Source of the DNA: Rhizobium leguminosarum bv. trifolii WSM2297
GTDB lineage: Bacteria; Pseudomonadota; Alphaproteobacteria; Rhizobiales; Rhizobiaceae
Direction: 5' to 3'
Length of the DNA: 64,000 bases
Assembly (NCBI RefSeq): GCF_000271845.1
Contig: NZ_JH719392.1
Coordinates: 238,945 to 302,944, forward strand
Shown here: positions 18,659-28,848 of the stretch, one piece after another
Position numbering within the stretch: position 1 is the first letter of the stretch
Layout: each line of letters begins with the position of its first letter
Made by a program: the position numbers and the translations under genes
Notes under the pieces: model-generated
What the model saw: the letters and a program-made list of their open reading frames with translations, nothing else
Told to the model about the DNA's origin: nothing
Database searches by the model: none

Positions 18659-19016
18659 GGGAACCCTCCTGTTGTCTGTCTTAACTCTATCAACTCAGTC
18701 GTATAATGAAACGAAGTTTGTTCCGGTTCTGGCCGTACCCTTAGAATGTCATTCCATTTGATGGCTCATCTTGAAATGGACGACCCGGAGTTGGCCGCGG
18801 CCAATCGGGGAGCTCGCCTCCTGCGCAAGGGTCGTGTTCTTTTGGCCACAGTTCCTCCACGAAAGAGACACGGTCATGCGGATTTTTGCCGGGTTTTTGC
18901 CACGATGACACTTGCGGATTCCTATATGGCGTCGGTGCGGCCGTATTCGCCGACCGCTCGCGGGGGCAACCCTTGAAGTGCGCCTCGCATTCCAAACCTG
19001 TTAAGGGCCATTTAAA
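18659..19016. other. Intergenic region between sbp and the porin gene
   Basis: These 358 bases hold the divergent promoters of sbp (leftward) and the porin (rightward). TATAAT occurs at about 18702 on the plus strand, but I see no well-spaced -35 partner. No ORF or stable hairpin stands out. The porin ribosome site is AAGGG, about 9 bases before its ATG. Confidence 0.4.
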
Positions 19017-20033
19017 ATGAATATCAGAACTATCCTTTTTGCCTCCGTTGCCGCCCTTGCCGCGGCATCCGGAGCCCGCGCTGCCGACGCCATCGTGGCG
19101 GCGGAACCCGAGCCCGTGGAATATGTTCGCGTTTGCGACGCCTACGGTACCGGCTATTTTTATATTCCAGGCACGGAAACATGCCTTTCGATCGGCGGTT
19201 ACATCCGTACCGAAGTGCGCTTCGGTGACCAGATCTCCGGCGATTCCGACGTAAACTTCTGGACTCGCGGTCAGGTCACCTTCCAGACCAAGAACGACAC
19301 CGAGTACGGCACGCTCACCGGCGTCATCACGCTGCGTTACAATGCCGACAATGCCTCCGATCAGGAAGCTCTGCTGGACGAAGGCTATATCGACATTGCC
19401 GGCTTCCGCGTCGGTAAGCTCTACAGCTGGTGGGATGACGACATGAGCGGCGAGACCGATACGCTCGCCAGCAACGAGACGACCCACAACTCGATCCGTT
19501 ATCAGTACGAGTCCGGCGCTTTTGCGGCCGGCATCTCGGTCGACGAACTGGAAGAAGACTACGCCACCAAGCCGGGCGACGGCCCGAACAACTTTGGTGT
19601 CGCAGGCCAGGTCTCTTACAAGGCCGGCGCCATCAGCGCTTACCTGCTTGCCGGTTATGACACCGACACCAGCGAAGTCGCTGTCCGTGGTATCGTCTAT
19701 GCCGACATCGGCCCGGGCACGCTCGGCATCGCCGGCGTTTGGGCAAGCGGCGCCAACTATTACTACGAAGAGTCCGAATGGACGATCGCAGCAGAGTACG
19801 CCTTGAAGATCAACGACAAGTGGAAGATCACCCCCGGCTTCCAGTACTTTGAAAACATCGCTCTCGAAGCTGACGGCAACGGCTTCACCGGCGGCAGCGC
19901 CTACACGACTGGTGTGACGATCGACTACCAGATCGTCGAAGACCTGCGTTCGAAGCTCAGCGTGCAATATCACGATGAGGACGAAGGCGACGACGAAGTG
20001 TTCGGCTTCCTGCGCTTCCAGCGCGATTTCTAA
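19017..20033 (+). CDS. ropA: RopA-type outer-membrane porin
   Basis: This 338-residue porin starts with a signal peptide (LAAASGARAADAI). It shows the conserved alphaproteobacterial porin start VRVCDAYGTGYFYIPGTETC, with a Cys pair, and LSIGGYIRTEVRFGD. Alternating beta-strand patterns continue to a C-terminal aromatic residue (LRFQRDF), the outer-membrane insertion signal. The protein is acidic, as in other RopA porins. It forms passive channels for small solutes. It is monocistronic with a terminator at 20056. Rhizobia carry several ropA paralogues, so the exact paralogue is not set. Confidence 0.9.
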   Translation: MNIRTILFASVAALAAASGARAADAIVAAEPEPVEYVRVCDAYGTGYFYIPGTETCLSIGGYIRTEVRFGDQISGDSDVNFWTRGQVTFQTKNDTEYGTLTGVITLRYNADNASDQEALLDEGYIDIAGFRVGKLYSWWDDDMSGETDTLASNETTHNSIRYQYESGAFAAGISVDELEEDYATKPGDGPNNFGVAGQVSYKAGAISAYLLAGYDTDTSEVAVRGIVYADIGPGTLGIAGVWASGANYYYEESEWTIAAEYALKINDKWKITPGFQYFENIALEADGNGFTGGSAYTTGVTIDYQIVEDLRSKLSVQYHDEDEGDDEVFGFLRFQRDF

Positions 20034-20055
20034 GATCGTCTGATTACAGACGGGC

Positions 20056-20085
20056 GGGCGCGGCCTTCGGGCCCCGCCCTTTTTT
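20056..20085 (+). terminator. Rho-independent terminator of the porin gene
   Basis: A 10-bp stem (GGGCGCGGCC with GGCCCCGCCC, one C-C mismatch) closes a TTCG tetraloop and is followed by six T. It begins 22 bases after the porin stop. Confidence 0.85.
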
Positions 20086-20092
20086 ATGTTTT

Positions 20093-20548
20093 CTACACCC
20101 GAGAATCGGCGATGAAATCGGAATAGAATTCGTCGACCGTCCTTGCCTTGCGCATGGCGACAAGGGTGCCGTCCGATTGCAGCCGCCGGGCGATGGCGGA
20201 AAGCACGTTCAGATATTCGCCGCGATTGTTCTCCCCGAAGAGCAGCACGAAGGCGATATCGGTCGGGATATCGTCGATCGCCTCGAAATCCAACGGCCGG
20301 GCGAAGCGGAGGAGCAACCCGCGCGGGCTGGTCATGCCGTCGATCGCCGCATGCGGAATGGCGATGCCGTTGCCGATACCCGTGGAGCCGAGTTTCTCGC
20401 GCGCTTCGAGCGCGTTCAGGATGATCTGCGCATCGATGGAGAAAGCCTTGGCGGCTCTGTCTGCTATGGTCTGCAGCGCGCGCCATTTCGTCGGGACCGA
20501 CACGCCGATGAAGGTGTGCTCCGGCCGGATGATGTTGGGAAGGTTCAT
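20093..20548 (-). CDS. PTS EIIA (PtsN-like) regulatory protein
   Basis: This 151-residue protein has the EIIA-Ntr fold signature, with the phosphorylatable His in GIGNGIAIPHAAIDGM. Other features are LNALEAREKLGSTG and LFGENNRGEYLNVLS. It lies 86 bases after kdpE in the same direction. In E. coli, unphosphorylated PtsN binds KdpD and raises kdp expression, so a local PtsN homologue fits a role in potassium control. ATG 20548 follows a 15-bp tandem repeat and has only a weak ribosome site (GAG). It is a second PtsN-type protein rather than the one expected next to rpoN. Confidence 0.85.
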   Translation of the reverse strand: MNLPNIIRPEHTFIGVSVPTKWRALQTIADRAAKAFSIDAQIILNALEAREKLGSTGIGNGIAIPHAAIDGMTSPRGLLLRFARPLDFEAIDDIPTDIAFVLLFGENNRGEYLNVLSAIARRLQSDGTLVAMRKARTVDEFYSDFIADSRV

Positions 20549-20555
20549 GTCATTC

Positions 20556-20610
20556 TCGATACGATTGGGCTCGATACGATTGGTCTCGATACGATTTGGG
20601 CACGATACGG
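20556..20610. repeat. 15-bp tandem repeat, about 3.6 copies
   Basis: Units start at 20556, 20571 and 20586 with consensus TCGATACGATTGGGC, followed by a partial unit with one extra base. The array lies 7 bases upstream of the EIIA start codon, in the kdpE-EIIA gap. On the coding strand it would read as repeats of NRIE plus one residue, in frame with the EIIA gene. Confidence 0.9.
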
Positions 20611-20634
20611 CTCGGGCGCAGGCGGCAACGAAGG

Positions 20635-21327
20635 TCAATCCGGTTCCCTGAGCCGGTAGCCGACGCCGGTCTCGGTGGTGATATAGTGCGGCTGGTCTGG
20701 AATCTGTTCGACTTTTTGCCGCAGCTGCCTGATGTAGACCCGCAGATATTGCACATCCGCCGCCGGTCCCCATACCTGCTTCAAAAGAAACTGGTGTGTC
20801 AGCACTTTGCCGGCGTGCTGGGCGAGCACGCGCAGGATGTCGTATTCCTTTGGCGATAATTTTATGTCCTGGCCATCGACCTTGACGATGCGCTTGACGA
20901 GATCGATCGACAGGCCGCCGGTCTGGAAGATCGCTTTTTCGCCCTGCTGCTGCAGCCGGTGGCGAAGCGCCACGCGGATGCGGGCGCCGAGTTCGTTGAC
21001 GCCGAAAGGTTTGGTGACGTAGTCGTCGGCGCCGCTTTCCAGCGCCTTGACGATGCCGGCTTCGTCGGTACGGCTGGAGAGGATGACGATGGGCATGGAA
21101 AGACCTTCCTCGCGCCACTCCTGCAACAGGTCATGGCCGGATGTGTCGGGCAGGCCGAGGTCGAGCACGACGAGGTCGGGCATGGCCTCGGCGACCGACT
21201 GACGGGCGCTTGCAGCGTTCGGCGCCTCCTGCACCTCATAGCCCTGCGCGGTCAGGCCGACGCGGAGCAGCTTGCGGATCGGCGGTTCGTCGTCGACGAC
21301 GAGGATTTTGACGGCTGAACCGGTCAT
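20635..21327 (-). CDS. kdpE: KdpE response regulator
   Basis: This 230-residue OmpR-type regulator has receiver acidic pair VVDDEP, phospho-acceptor Asp in VVLDLGLPD, switch Ser/Thr in ILSSRT and Lys in VTKPFG. The C-terminal winged helix contains LSPKEYDILRVLAQHAGKV and TETGVGYRL. It activates kdpFABC when phosphorylated by KdpD. ATG 21327 gives a length typical of KdpE; ATG 21336, inside kdpD, is possible. It starts within a base or two of the kdpD stop. Confidence 0.95.
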   Translation of the reverse strand: MTGSAVKILVVDDEPPIRKLLRVGLTAQGYEVQEAPNAASARQSVAEAMPDLVVLDLGLPDTSGHDLLQEWREEGLSMPIVILSSRTDEAGIVKALESGADDYVTKPFGVNELGARIRVALRHRLQQQGEKAIFQTGGLSIDLVKRIVKVDGQDIKLSPKEYDILRVLAQHAGKVLTHQFLLKQVWGPAADVQYLRVYIRQLRQKVEQIPDQPHYITTETGVGYRLREPD

Positions 21328-21328
21328 C

Positions 21329-24037
21329 TCAATCATCCAGTTTCGGAATGTCGGTGGGTTTCGGCAGGCGGATGGTGAAGACGGCGCCGGGGCGGCCTGT
21401 CCGGTTGCCAGCGGTGATCTTGCCGCCCATCGCCTCGATGAAGCCGCGGCAGATGGAAAGTCCAAGGCCTGTGCCGGCGCGCACCTGGTCGCCCTTGCGC
21501 ACGCGGTAGAAGGTGTCGAAGACGCGGGTAAGATCGGCCGGCGGGATGCCCGGGCCTTCGTCTGAGACCTGCAGGACGACGTGGTCGGCATCGGACCAGC
21601 CCTCGATGTGGATTACCGAGCCCTCGGGCGCATATTTCGCCGCGTTGTCGAAGAGGTTGAAGATTACCTGCTCGAACAGCACCGGATCGACGCGCACCAT
21701 CGGCAGGTCGGCGGGAATGCGCATCTCGGTCTTGTGGTGCTCTAGGATTTTTGCGGCGCGACGCAGTGCGCTGCCGAGGATGTCGCCGGCATAATGCAGC
21801 GCAGAGTTCGGCTCCATCGCCCCGGATTCGATCTTGGTCATGTCGAGCAGGTTGGCGATGAAGCGGTTGAGACGCTCGGACTCGTCGACGACGGTTGCGA
21901 GCAGGTCGGTGCGGTCCTCCTCCGGCATCGAGGCGAAATAGTCGCGCAGCGTGCCGGCGGCGCCGAGGATGGCGGCAAGCGGTGTCTTCAGGTCGTGCGA
22001 GATCGACGTCAGCAGCGCCGAGCGCAGCCGGTCGGCTTCGGCCGCAAGCCTTGCCCGGTCGACATCGGCGACGAGCTGGACGCGCTCGATGGCAAGCGCC
22101 GCCTGGTCGGCCAGCGCGTCGAGCAGCCGCTGCTGCTCTGGCGTCAGCAGCGGCCCGTCGCGGCGGTCGCTGTCGAGGCCGATGACGCCGACAGCGGTGC
22201 GCCCGGTTCTGAGCGGCACATAGAGACGTTTGGCGCCGGGCAGGGTATCGGCGCCACGGCCGGCGGCGTGATTGTGCTCCCAGGCCCAGCGGGCGGCGGC
22301 GATATCGGCATCGTCGAGCGTGTCGTCCGGTGGGTAGCCGGCCTTGACGGCGATGCGGTCTTCTTCCGGCAGCAGCAGCACGACCCGAACCTTCAGCATT
22401 GAGGCGAGTTGGAAGGCGGTCGCCCAGAGCACGTCGTCGAGTGTGCCGGTGCCGGCGAGCTTCTTGGAGAAGAGATAGAGATCCTCGGTCGTGCGCGCCC
22501 GCTGCCGGGCAGCGGCGGCTTGGCGCTGCACGGTCGCGGTCAAATTGCTGGCGATGATCGCAACACCGAGGAAGAAGAAAAGCGCAAGCACGCTTTCCGG
22601 ATCGCTGATCGTCAGCGTGTAGCGTGGCGGCAGGAAGAAGAAGTTGAAGGAGAGCGCGCTGAGGATGCAGCTGTAAAGGGCAGGGCGTAAGCCGTGGAGG
22701 ACTGCAGAGGTCAGCACCGCCATCAGGAAGACGAGGGCAAGGTTGCGCACGTCAAGCACCTGATCGAGAACGACGCTGACGCCAAGCGCGACGGCGACAT
22801 AGCCTGTCGCCAGCAGGTAGGCGCGCAAATCGAATGCCGGCGCGGTGGCCACGGTCTTGACGCCGCGTGAGGTCGTGCCGTCCTTCTCGCTGCCCGAGAT
22901 GACATGGACGCTGATCTCGCCGGCCTTGCGGATCAGCTCATCGGTGATCGAGCGATCCCACCAGTCGCGCCAGGTCGGCTTCTTCGGGGCGCCGATGACG
23001 ATATGGGTGACGTTGTTGGCGGCGGCGTGGCGGACGAGCTCTTCGGCCACTTCGCGGCCGGGAATGGTGATCGCCTCGCCGCCGAGCTGTTCGGCCAGGC
23101 GCAGCGTTGCGGCGACCGTATCGCGCTCGGTTTCGGTCAGATTGATCGAGCGGTTGGTCTCGATATAGACGGCGGCCCAGGGCGCGCGCAGCCGCGAGGC
23201 CATGCGGGCGGCATAACGCACCAGCGAGGCGGAGCGCGGATGTTGGTCGACCGAGACAAGGACGCGTTCGCTCGCCGCCCAGGGGCCGGAGATCGCGTGG
23301 GCCTGCATGTGGGTGAGCAGCTGGTCGTCGACCCGCTGGGCGGTCTTGCGCAGCGCAAGCTCTCGCAATGCCGTCAGGTTGCCCGGCGTGAAATAGTTGG
23401 TCAGTGCCCGCTCGGCGGTGCGCGCCATATAGACCTTGCCGTCATGCAGCCGTTTGATCAGATCATCCGGCGTCAGGTCGATGATCTCGACGTCGTCGGC
23501 AAGGTCGATGATCGAGTCCGGCACCGTCTCGCGCACGCGTATGCGGGTAATCTGCGAGACGACGTCATTCAGGCTCTCGACATGCTGGATGTTCAGCGTC
23601 GTATAGACGTCGATGCCGCGATCGAGCAATTCCTTGACGTCGAGATAGCGCTTCGGATGGCGGCTGCCCTCGACATTGGTGTGGGCGAGTTCGTCGACTA
23701 ACACCAGATCGGGCCGGCGGGCGAGGATGTCGTCGAGGTCCATCTCCTCGAGCGGCCGACCCTTGTAGCTGATTTCGACGCGCGGGATGATCTCGAAGCC
23801 GGCGAGCAGCGCCTCGGTCTCCTTGCGGCCGTGGGTCTCGACGACGCCGATGACGACATCGAGACCGTCGGCGATCTTGGCGCGGCCGGAGATCAGCATT
23901 TCATAGGTCTTGCCGACGCCGGGGGCGGCCCCCAGAAAGATTTTCAGACGGCCGCGGGTTTCGGCGCGGGCCTTTTCGAGAAGCGCATCGGGCGAGGGCC
24001 TGCCGGGCTGGTCGCGATTGTCGTCTGGCATGCGCAT
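21329..24037 (-). CDS. kdpD: KdpD sensor histidine kinase
   Basis: This is a membrane sensor kinase of about 902 residues. The N-terminal KdpD domain has a Walker A GAAPGVGKT (residues 36-44) and LVDELAHTNVEGSRHPKR. A Usp-like domain follows, then the DUF4118 four-helix membrane part (about 400-500), a GAF-like segment, HisKA (SISHDLKTPLAAILG, near 670) and HATPase (LFDNAAKYAPEG, GTGLGLSICRGFIEAMGG). It senses potassium limitation or osmotic state and phosphorylates KdpE. ATG 24037 has AAAG 5 bases upstream. It is separated from kdpC by a palindromic repeat, so it may have its own promoter. Confidence 0.95.
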   Translation of the reverse strand: MRMPDDNRDQPGRPSPDALLEKARAETRGRLKIFLGAAPGVGKTYEMLISGRAKIADGLDVVIGVVETHGRKETEALLAGFEIIPRVEISYKGRPLEEMDLDDILARRPDLVLVDELAHTNVEGSRHPKRYLDVKELLDRGIDVYTTLNIQHVESLNDVVSQITRIRVRETVPDSIIDLADDVEIIDLTPDDLIKRLHDGKVYMARTAERALTNYFTPGNLTALRELALRKTAQRVDDQLLTHMQAHAISGPWAASERVLVSVDQHPRSASLVRYAARMASRLRAPWAAVYIETNRSINLTETERDTVAATLRLAEQLGGEAITIPGREVAEELVRHAAANNVTHIVIGAPKKPTWRDWWDRSITDELIRKAGEISVHVISGSEKDGTTSRGVKTVATAPAFDLRAYLLATGYVAVALGVSVVLDQVLDVRNLALVFLMAVLTSAVLHGLRPALYSCILSALSFNFFFLPPRYTLTISDPESVLALFFFLGVAIIASNLTATVQRQAAAARQRARTTEDLYLFSKKLAGTGTLDDVLWATAFQLASMLKVRVVLLLPEEDRIAVKAGYPPDDTLDDADIAAARWAWEHNHAAGRGADTLPGAKRLYVPLRTGRTAVGVIGLDSDRRDGPLLTPEQQRLLDALADQAALAIERVQLVADVDRARLAAEADRLRSALLTSISHDLKTPLAAILGAAGTLRDYFASMPEEDRTDLLATVVDESERLNRFIANLLDMTKIESGAMEPNSALHYAGDILGSALRRAAKILEHHKTEMRIPADLPMVRVDPVLFEQVIFNLFDNAAKYAPEGSVIHIEGWSDADHVVLQVSDEGPGIPPADLTRVFDTFYRVRKGDQVRAGTGLGLSICRGFIEAMGGKITAGNRTGRPGAVFTIRLPKPTDIPKLDD

Positions 24038-24079
24038 CGTCTTTCTGCGAATGAAGCCACTGAGAATGCGTTGCGTCCG

Positions 24080-24197
24080 CCCCACCCTCCGTCATGCTCG
24101 GGCTTGAGCGGGCTTGAGCCGAGCATCCAAACCGCATCCACTGGTAGCTGTGGCATGGATCCTCGGGTCAAGCCCGAGGATGACGGCGAGTGGGGTT
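24080..24197. repeat. Palindromic intergenic repeat between kdpC and kdpD
   Basis: Two hairpins lie side by side: ATGCTCGG/CCGAGCAT (24094-24126) and ATCCTCGGG/CCCGAGGAT (24159-24181). Outer ends CCCCACCCTCCGTCAT and ATGACGGCGAGTGGGG are roughly inverted. Sequences of this GGATCCTCGGG type are widespread between genes in alphaproteobacteria. It splits the kdp operon between the pump genes and the regulator genes. Confidence 0.6.
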
Positions 24198-24233
24198 GGC
24201 CTCATCGCCAAACCCACATTGAACCCGCCAAAT

Positions 24234-24803
24234 TCACTCAGTCATAGAAGCATCAAGGCTCTGATTCAACGCCAGAACATTGACGGTCGGCTCGCCGAGA
24301 ATGCCGAGTTCGCGGTCGTGAACGGCGCCGTCGACCAACGCCTTGACCTTGGCCTCATCCACACCTCGTGCCTTGGCGACGCGCGGTACCTGGAAATAGG
24401 CGGCCTCCGGCGAAATATCGGGATCGAGACCGCTGCCCGACGCGGTGACGAGGTCGGCCGGCACCTCCGCATTCGGGTTTGCTGCCTTGGCGGCGTTGTA
24501 GTCGCCCTTGACGCGATCGATGAGCTTCTGGCTGGTCGGGCCGAGATTGAAGCCGCCGGAGGCGGCCGCATTGTAGCCGTCGCCGGCATCCGAAGGACGG
24601 CCGTGGAAATAGGTGTCGCTGGTAAAGGCCTGACCAATCAGCGCCGAGCCGATCACCTGGCCATTCTTCTCGACCAGGCTGCCGTTCGCTTGGGCAGGAA
24701 AGAGGGCCTGGGCAGCACCGGTCATGGCCAGCGGATAGAGAAGGCCTGTTATGGCGGTGGTGGCAACGATCATGACGACAGCCGGACGAAGTTCTTTCAA
24801 CAT
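24234..24803 (-). CDS. kdpC: KdpC subunit of the potassium-transporting ATPase
   Basis: This 189-residue protein has a single N-terminal membrane segment ([20 protein letters not shown]). Conserved KdpC blocks are [26 protein letters not shown], seen here in pieces, [17 protein letters not shown] and the C-terminal [10 protein letters not shown]. It stabilises the KdpFABC complex and aids potassium binding. ATG 24803 gives the canonical start (MLKELRPA). It follows kdpB by 49 bases. Confidence 0.95.
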   Translation of the reverse strand: MLKELRPAVVMIVATTAITGLLYPLAMTGAAQALFPAQANGSLVEKNGQVIGSALIGQAFTSDTYFHGRPSDAGDGYNAAASGGFNLGPTSQKLIDRVKGDYNAAKAANPNAEVPADLVTASGSGLDPDISPEAAYFQVPRVAKARGVDEAKVKALVDGAVHDRELGILGEPTVNVLALNQSLDASMTE

Positions 24804-24852
24804 TGTTCTTACTCCTTGACGTGTTTCCGCGGGAACCGGAACCGGTTCTCCG

Positions 24853-26913
24853 CTAAGCGAGGCCGAGGGCTGCGACGGCCATGTCGATCGCCTTGATGCC
24901 GACGAAGGGAACGATGATGCCGCCGAGGCCATAGATCAGCAGGTTGCGCGATAAAAGCGCGCCGGCGCCGATCGGGCGGTAGCGCACCCCCCTCAGCGAT
25001 AGCGGGATCAGCGCGATGATGATGAGCGCGTTGAAGATGATCGCCGAGAGGATGGCGCTTTGCGGCGTCGAAAGTCCCATGATGTTCAGGATGCCAAGCT
25101 GCGGGTAGAAGGTCAGGAACATCGCCGGGATGATGGCGAAGTATTTGGCGATATCGTTGGCGATCGAAAAGGTCGTCAGCGCGCCGCGCGTCATCAGCAG
25201 CTGCTTGCCGATCTCGACGATCTCGATGAGCTTCGTCGGGTCCGAGTCGAGATCGACCATGTTGCCGGCCTCGCGGGCGGCGACCGTGCCGGTGTTCATG
25301 GCGACGCCGACATCGGCCTGGGCGAGTGCGGGCGCATCGTTGGTGCCGTCGCCGCACATGGCGACGAGTTTGCCCTTGGCCTGTTCCTCGCGCATCAGCG
25401 CCAGCTTCATCTCCGGCGTGGCCTGGGCAAGGAAATCGTCGACGCCGGCTTCGGCGGCGATCGCCGCGGCCGTCAGCGGATTGTCGCCTGTGATCATCAC
25501 GGTGCGGATGCCCATTCGGCGGAGTTCGGTGAAGCGCTCGCGGATGCCGCCCTTGACGATGTCCTTCAGCTGGATGATGCCGAGCAGCCTGCCGTCGCGG
25601 GCAACCGCCAGCGGCGTGCCGCCCGATTTGGCGACCTCATCTGATATCGACTGCAGTTCGCGCACGATCTCGCTGCCGTTCTTCGACGACGCGTTACCGT
25701 TGACATGGGCGAGCATCGCATCGACTGCGCCCTTGCGGATGGAGGCGCCTTCGAGATCGACGCCGCTCATGCGGGTCTGGGCGGTGAAGGGTACGAAGGT
25801 CGCCTTGAGGCTCGCCATGTCGCGGCCGCGGATGGCGTATTTCTCCTTGGCGAGCACGACGATGGAGCGGCCTTCCGGCGTTTCGTCGGGAAGCGAGGCG
25901 AGCTGGGCAGCATCGGCGAGATCCTGCTCGGAAACGCCGCGAACCGGACGGAAGCTGGTCGCCTGGCGATTGCCGAGGGTAATCGTGCCTGTTTTGTCGA
26001 GCAGCAGCGTGTCGACGTCGCCGGCGGCTTCGACGGCGCGGCCGGACATGGCAAGCACGTTGAAGCGGACGAGGCGGTCCATGCCGGCAATGCCGATCGC
26101 CGACAGCAGCGCGCCGATCGTCGTCGGGATCAGCGTGACGAAGAGGGCGACGAGCACGATGATCGGGATCGAGCCGCCGGCATAGATGGCAAAGCTCGGG
26201 ATCGTCGCGGTGGCGAGAACGAAGATCAGCGTCATGCCGGCAAGCAGGATGTTGAGCGCGATCTCGTTCGGCGTCTTCTGGCGTTCGGCACCTTCGACAA
26301 GGGCGATCATCCGGTCGAGGAAGGTCGAGCCGGCAGCCGCGGTGATGCGCACGCGGATCCAGTCGGACAGCACCTGTGTGCCGCCGGTTACCGCCGAGCG
26401 GTCGCCGCCGGATTCGCGGATGACAGGGGCAGATTCGCCGGTGATTGCCGCTTCGTTGACGGAGGCGACCCCTTCGATGACCTCGCCGTCCGACGGGATG
26501 ATGTCGCCGGCTTCGACCAGCACCAGATCACCGACCTTGAGGCTGGTGCCCGGCACCATGCGGTAGTCGCTGCCATTATTGGCCGTCAGCAGCTTCGCCT
26601 GGGTTTCTGTGCGCGCCTTGCGCAGCGAATCCGCCTGCGCCTTGCCGCGGCCTTCGGCGACGGCTTCGGCAAAATTGGCAAAGAGCACGGTGAACCAGAG
26701 CCAGAGATTGACCTGGAATGAGAAGCCGAGATTGCCGTTGCCGACCACGAGGTCGCGCAGGAAAAGCACAGTGGTCAGCACCGAGACCGTGGCCACGACG
26801 AACATGACCGGGTTTCTGGCAAGCGCACGTGGGTCCAGCTTCTTGAAGGCGGCGCCCACGGCCGGAATGAGGATGCGACTATCGATGATACTCGCGGATT
26901 TTGCCTGGCTCAT
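24853..26913 (-). CDS. kdpB: KdpB, P-type ATPase subunit
   Basis: This 686-residue P-type ATPase has the phosphorylation motif [10 protein letters not shown] (Asp near residue 305), actuator loop TGESAPV, hinge [10 protein letters not shown] and [17 protein letters not shown]. Membrane segments flank these domains. It hydrolyses ATP to drive potassium uptake through KdpA. Length and all catalytic motifs are intact. Confidence 0.97.
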   Translation of the reverse strand: MSQAKSASIIDSRILIPAVGAAFKKLDPRALARNPVMFVVATVSVLTTVLFLRDLVVGNGNLGFSFQVNLWLWFTVLFANFAEAVAEGRGKAQADSLRKARTETQAKLLTANNGSDYRMVPGTSLKVGDLVLVEAGDIIPSDGEVIEGVASVNEAAITGESAPVIRESGGDRSAVTGGTQVLSDWIRVRITAAAGSTFLDRMIALVEGAERQKTPNEIALNILLAGMTLIFVLATATIPSFAIYAGGSIPIIVLVALFVTLIPTTIGALLSAIGIAGMDRLVRFNVLAMSGRAVEAAGDVDTLLLDKTGTITLGNRQATSFRPVRGVSEQDLADAAQLASLPDETPEGRSIVVLAKEKYAIRGRDMASLKATFVPFTAQTRMSGVDLEGASIRKGAVDAMLAHVNGNASSKNGSEIVRELQSISDEVAKSGGTPLAVARDGRLLGIIQLKDIVKGGIRERFTELRRMGIRTVMITGDNPLTAAAIAAEAGVDDFLAQATPEMKLALMREEQAKGKLVAMCGDGTNDAPALAQADVGVAMNTGTVAAREAGNMVDLDSDPTKLIEIVEIGKQLLMTRGALTTFSIANDIAKYFAIIPAMFLTFYPQLGILNIMGLSTPQSAILSAIIFNALIIIALIPLSLRGVRYRPIGAGALLSRNLLIYGLGGIIVPFVGIKAIDMAVAALGLA

Positions 26914-26971
26914 AAGAGACTCCAGCTTGGAAACGAGGATGGCGAACGAAACTTGTGACGGAGGCGTCGCC

Positions 26972-28675
26972 TCAGAAGGTCTGACCGGCGATCATCACCA
27001 GGTGCTCGACAATGGGGCCGAGCGCCAGGGCCGGGAAGAAGGTCAGGCCGCCGACGATCAGGATGGTGCCGACGAGCAGGCCGACGAAGAGCGGGCCGTC
27101 CGTCGGGAAGGTGCCTGCCGAGGCCGGAACCGTTTTCTTGGAAATCAGCGAGCCGGCGATCGCCAGTGCCGGGATGATGACCAGGAACCGGCCGATCAGC
27201 ATGCCGATGCCGAGCGTCACATTGTACCAGGGCGTATTGCCCGTCAGGCCGCCGAAAGCCGAGCCGTTGTTGGCCGCAGCCGACGTATAGGCATAGAGGA
27301 TTTCGGAGAAGCCGTGCGGGCCTGAAGTGCCGATCGAGGCGACGGCAGAGGGCAGAACCGAGGCCATGGCGGTGAAAACTAGCATGGCGAGCGGCAGGCA
27401 GAGGATGGCGAGAACGGCCATCTTCATTTCTTTCGCCTCGATCTTCTTGCCGAGATATTCCGGGGTGCGGCCGACCATCAGGCCGGCAACGAAGACGGCG
27501 ACGATGATGAACAGCAGGATGCCGTAAAAGCCGGCGCCGACACCGCCGACGATGATTTCGCCGAGCTGCATGTTGATCAGCGGGATCAGGCCGCCAAGCG
27601 CCGTGAACGAGCCGTGCATCGCATTGACCGCGCCGCAGGAGGCCGCCGTGGTGATGACCGCAAACAGCGAGGAGAGGGCGACGCCGAAGCGGACCTCCTT
27701 GCCTTCCATATTGCCGCCGCCAAGACCGAAGGCATGCATCAGCGGATTGCCGGCGGCTTCGGCCCAGTAGGTGACGATGACGCCGGCGAGAAACAGCACG
27801 CCCATCGTGGCGAGGATCGCCCAGCCCTGGCGCTGGTTGCCGACCATGCGGCCGAAGACATTGGTCAGCGCCGCGCCGATCGCAAAGATCGAGACCATCT
27901 GGATCAGGTTGGAGATTGAATCCGGATTTTCGAAGGGATGGGCGGAGTTGGCGTTGAAGAAGCCGCCGCCATTAGTGCCGAGCATCTTGATGGCAAGCTG
28001 CGAGGCGACGGGGCCGACGGCGATGGTCTGCTGCGCGCCCTCAAGCGTCGTTGCATTGACATAGGGTCCAAGCGTCTGCGGCACGCCTAGATAGACGAAG
28101 ACCAGCGTCAGTACGAGGCAGATCGGCAGCAGGATATAAAGCGTGCCGCGGATCATATCGACCCAGAAATTGCCGATCGCTTTGCCGGATGCACGCGCGA
28201 AGGCACGGATGAAGACGACGGCGATGGCCATGCCGGTTGCGGCCGACAGGAAGTTCTGCACCGTAAAGCCGGCCATCTGGGAGAGATACGACATGGTGCT
28301 TTCACCACCGTAATTCTGCCAGTTGGTGTTGGTCGGGAAGCTGACGGCGGTGTTGAAGGCAAGCTCCGGCGGGACGGCCGCCATGCCGGCCGGATTATAG
28401 GGCAGGATGCTCTGCAGGCGCAACAGCGCGTAGAGGACGAGCACACCCAGCAGGTTGAACATCAGCATGGCGAAGGCATAGGAGGTCCAGTGCTGGTCCT
28501 CGCGCTCGCTGGTGCCGGCAATGGCGTAAAGTCCCCGTTCGATCGGAACGAGAACCGGTGAGAGGAACGTGCGTTCGCCGCTATAGACACGCGTCATGTA
28601 ACCGCCGAGCGGTTTGACGAGCGCGAGGATGATCCCGCAGTAAAGCAGGATCTGAAGCCATCCATTGAGGGTCAT
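26972..28675 (-). CDS. kdpA: KdpA, potassium-binding channel subunit
   Basis: This 567-residue polytopic membrane protein of the SKT superfamily has four pore loops, represented by [47 protein letters not shown] and [12 protein letters not shown]. It binds and conducts potassium with high affinity. It starts 69 bases after kdpF and ends 58 bases before kdpB. Confidence 0.97.
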   Translation of the reverse strand: MTLNGWLQILLYCGIILALVKPLGGYMTRVYSGERTFLSPVLVPIERGLYAIAGTSEREDQHWTSYAFAMLMFNLLGVLVLYALLRLQSILPYNPAGMAAVPPELAFNTAVSFPTNTNWQNYGGESTMSYLSQMAGFTVQNFLSAATGMAIAVVFIRAFARASGKAIGNFWVDMIRGTLYILLPICLVLTLVFVYLGVPQTLGPYVNATTLEGAQQTIAVGPVASQLAIKMLGTNGGGFFNANSAHPFENPDSISNLIQMVSIFAIGAALTNVFGRMVGNQRQGWAILATMGVLFLAGVIVTYWAEAAGNPLMHAFGLGGGNMEGKEVRFGVALSSLFAVITTAASCGAVNAMHGSFTALGGLIPLINMQLGEIIVGGVGAGFYGILLFIIVAVFVAGLMVGRTPEYLGKKIEAKEMKMAVLAILCLPLAMLVFTAMASVLPSAVASIGTSGPHGFSEILYAYTSAAANNGSAFGGLTGNTPWYNVTLGIGMLIGRFLVIIPALAIAGSLISKKTVPASAGTFPTDGPLFVGLLVGTILIVGGLTFFPALALGPIVEHLVMIAGQTF

Positions 28676-28744
28676 TTGGGGTAACTTTCAATACCCGGCC
28701 GCTTCCCGGTCGCGCATGCGTGACCTCAAAAGCGCCAGTTCTGT

Positions 28745-28834
28745 TCAGAAACGTTCTGGACGCAGGAGCGCGTAAGTGAGGTAGACGGTGAGAAACACGG
28801 TCACGGCACCGCTCAAGACATAATCGAGGGTCAT
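28745..28834 (-). CDS. kdpF: KdpF, small subunit (29 aa)
   Basis: This 29-residue single-span peptide reads MTLDYVLSGAVTVFLTVYLT and ends YALLRPERF. The ending Y-x-L-x-x-P-E-x-F is the KdpF hallmark. AGAGGAA lies 8 bases before the ATG. It stabilises the KdpABC complex in the membrane. It is directly upstream of kdpA. Confidence 0.92.
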   Translation of the reverse strand: MTLDYVLSGAVTVFLTVYLTYALLRPERF

Positions 28835-28848
28835 CGTCGGTTCCTCTG

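Noticed and set aside
18741..20486. Long minus-strand open frame of 581 codons over the porin gene
   Set aside because: It runs antisense to a clear porin with signal peptide, family motifs and terminator; the encoded text is low in complexity and it enters the EIIA gene out of frame.
20556..20610. CRISPR array
   Set aside because: The units are only 15 bp and directly adjoining, with no spacers and no cas genes in the window.
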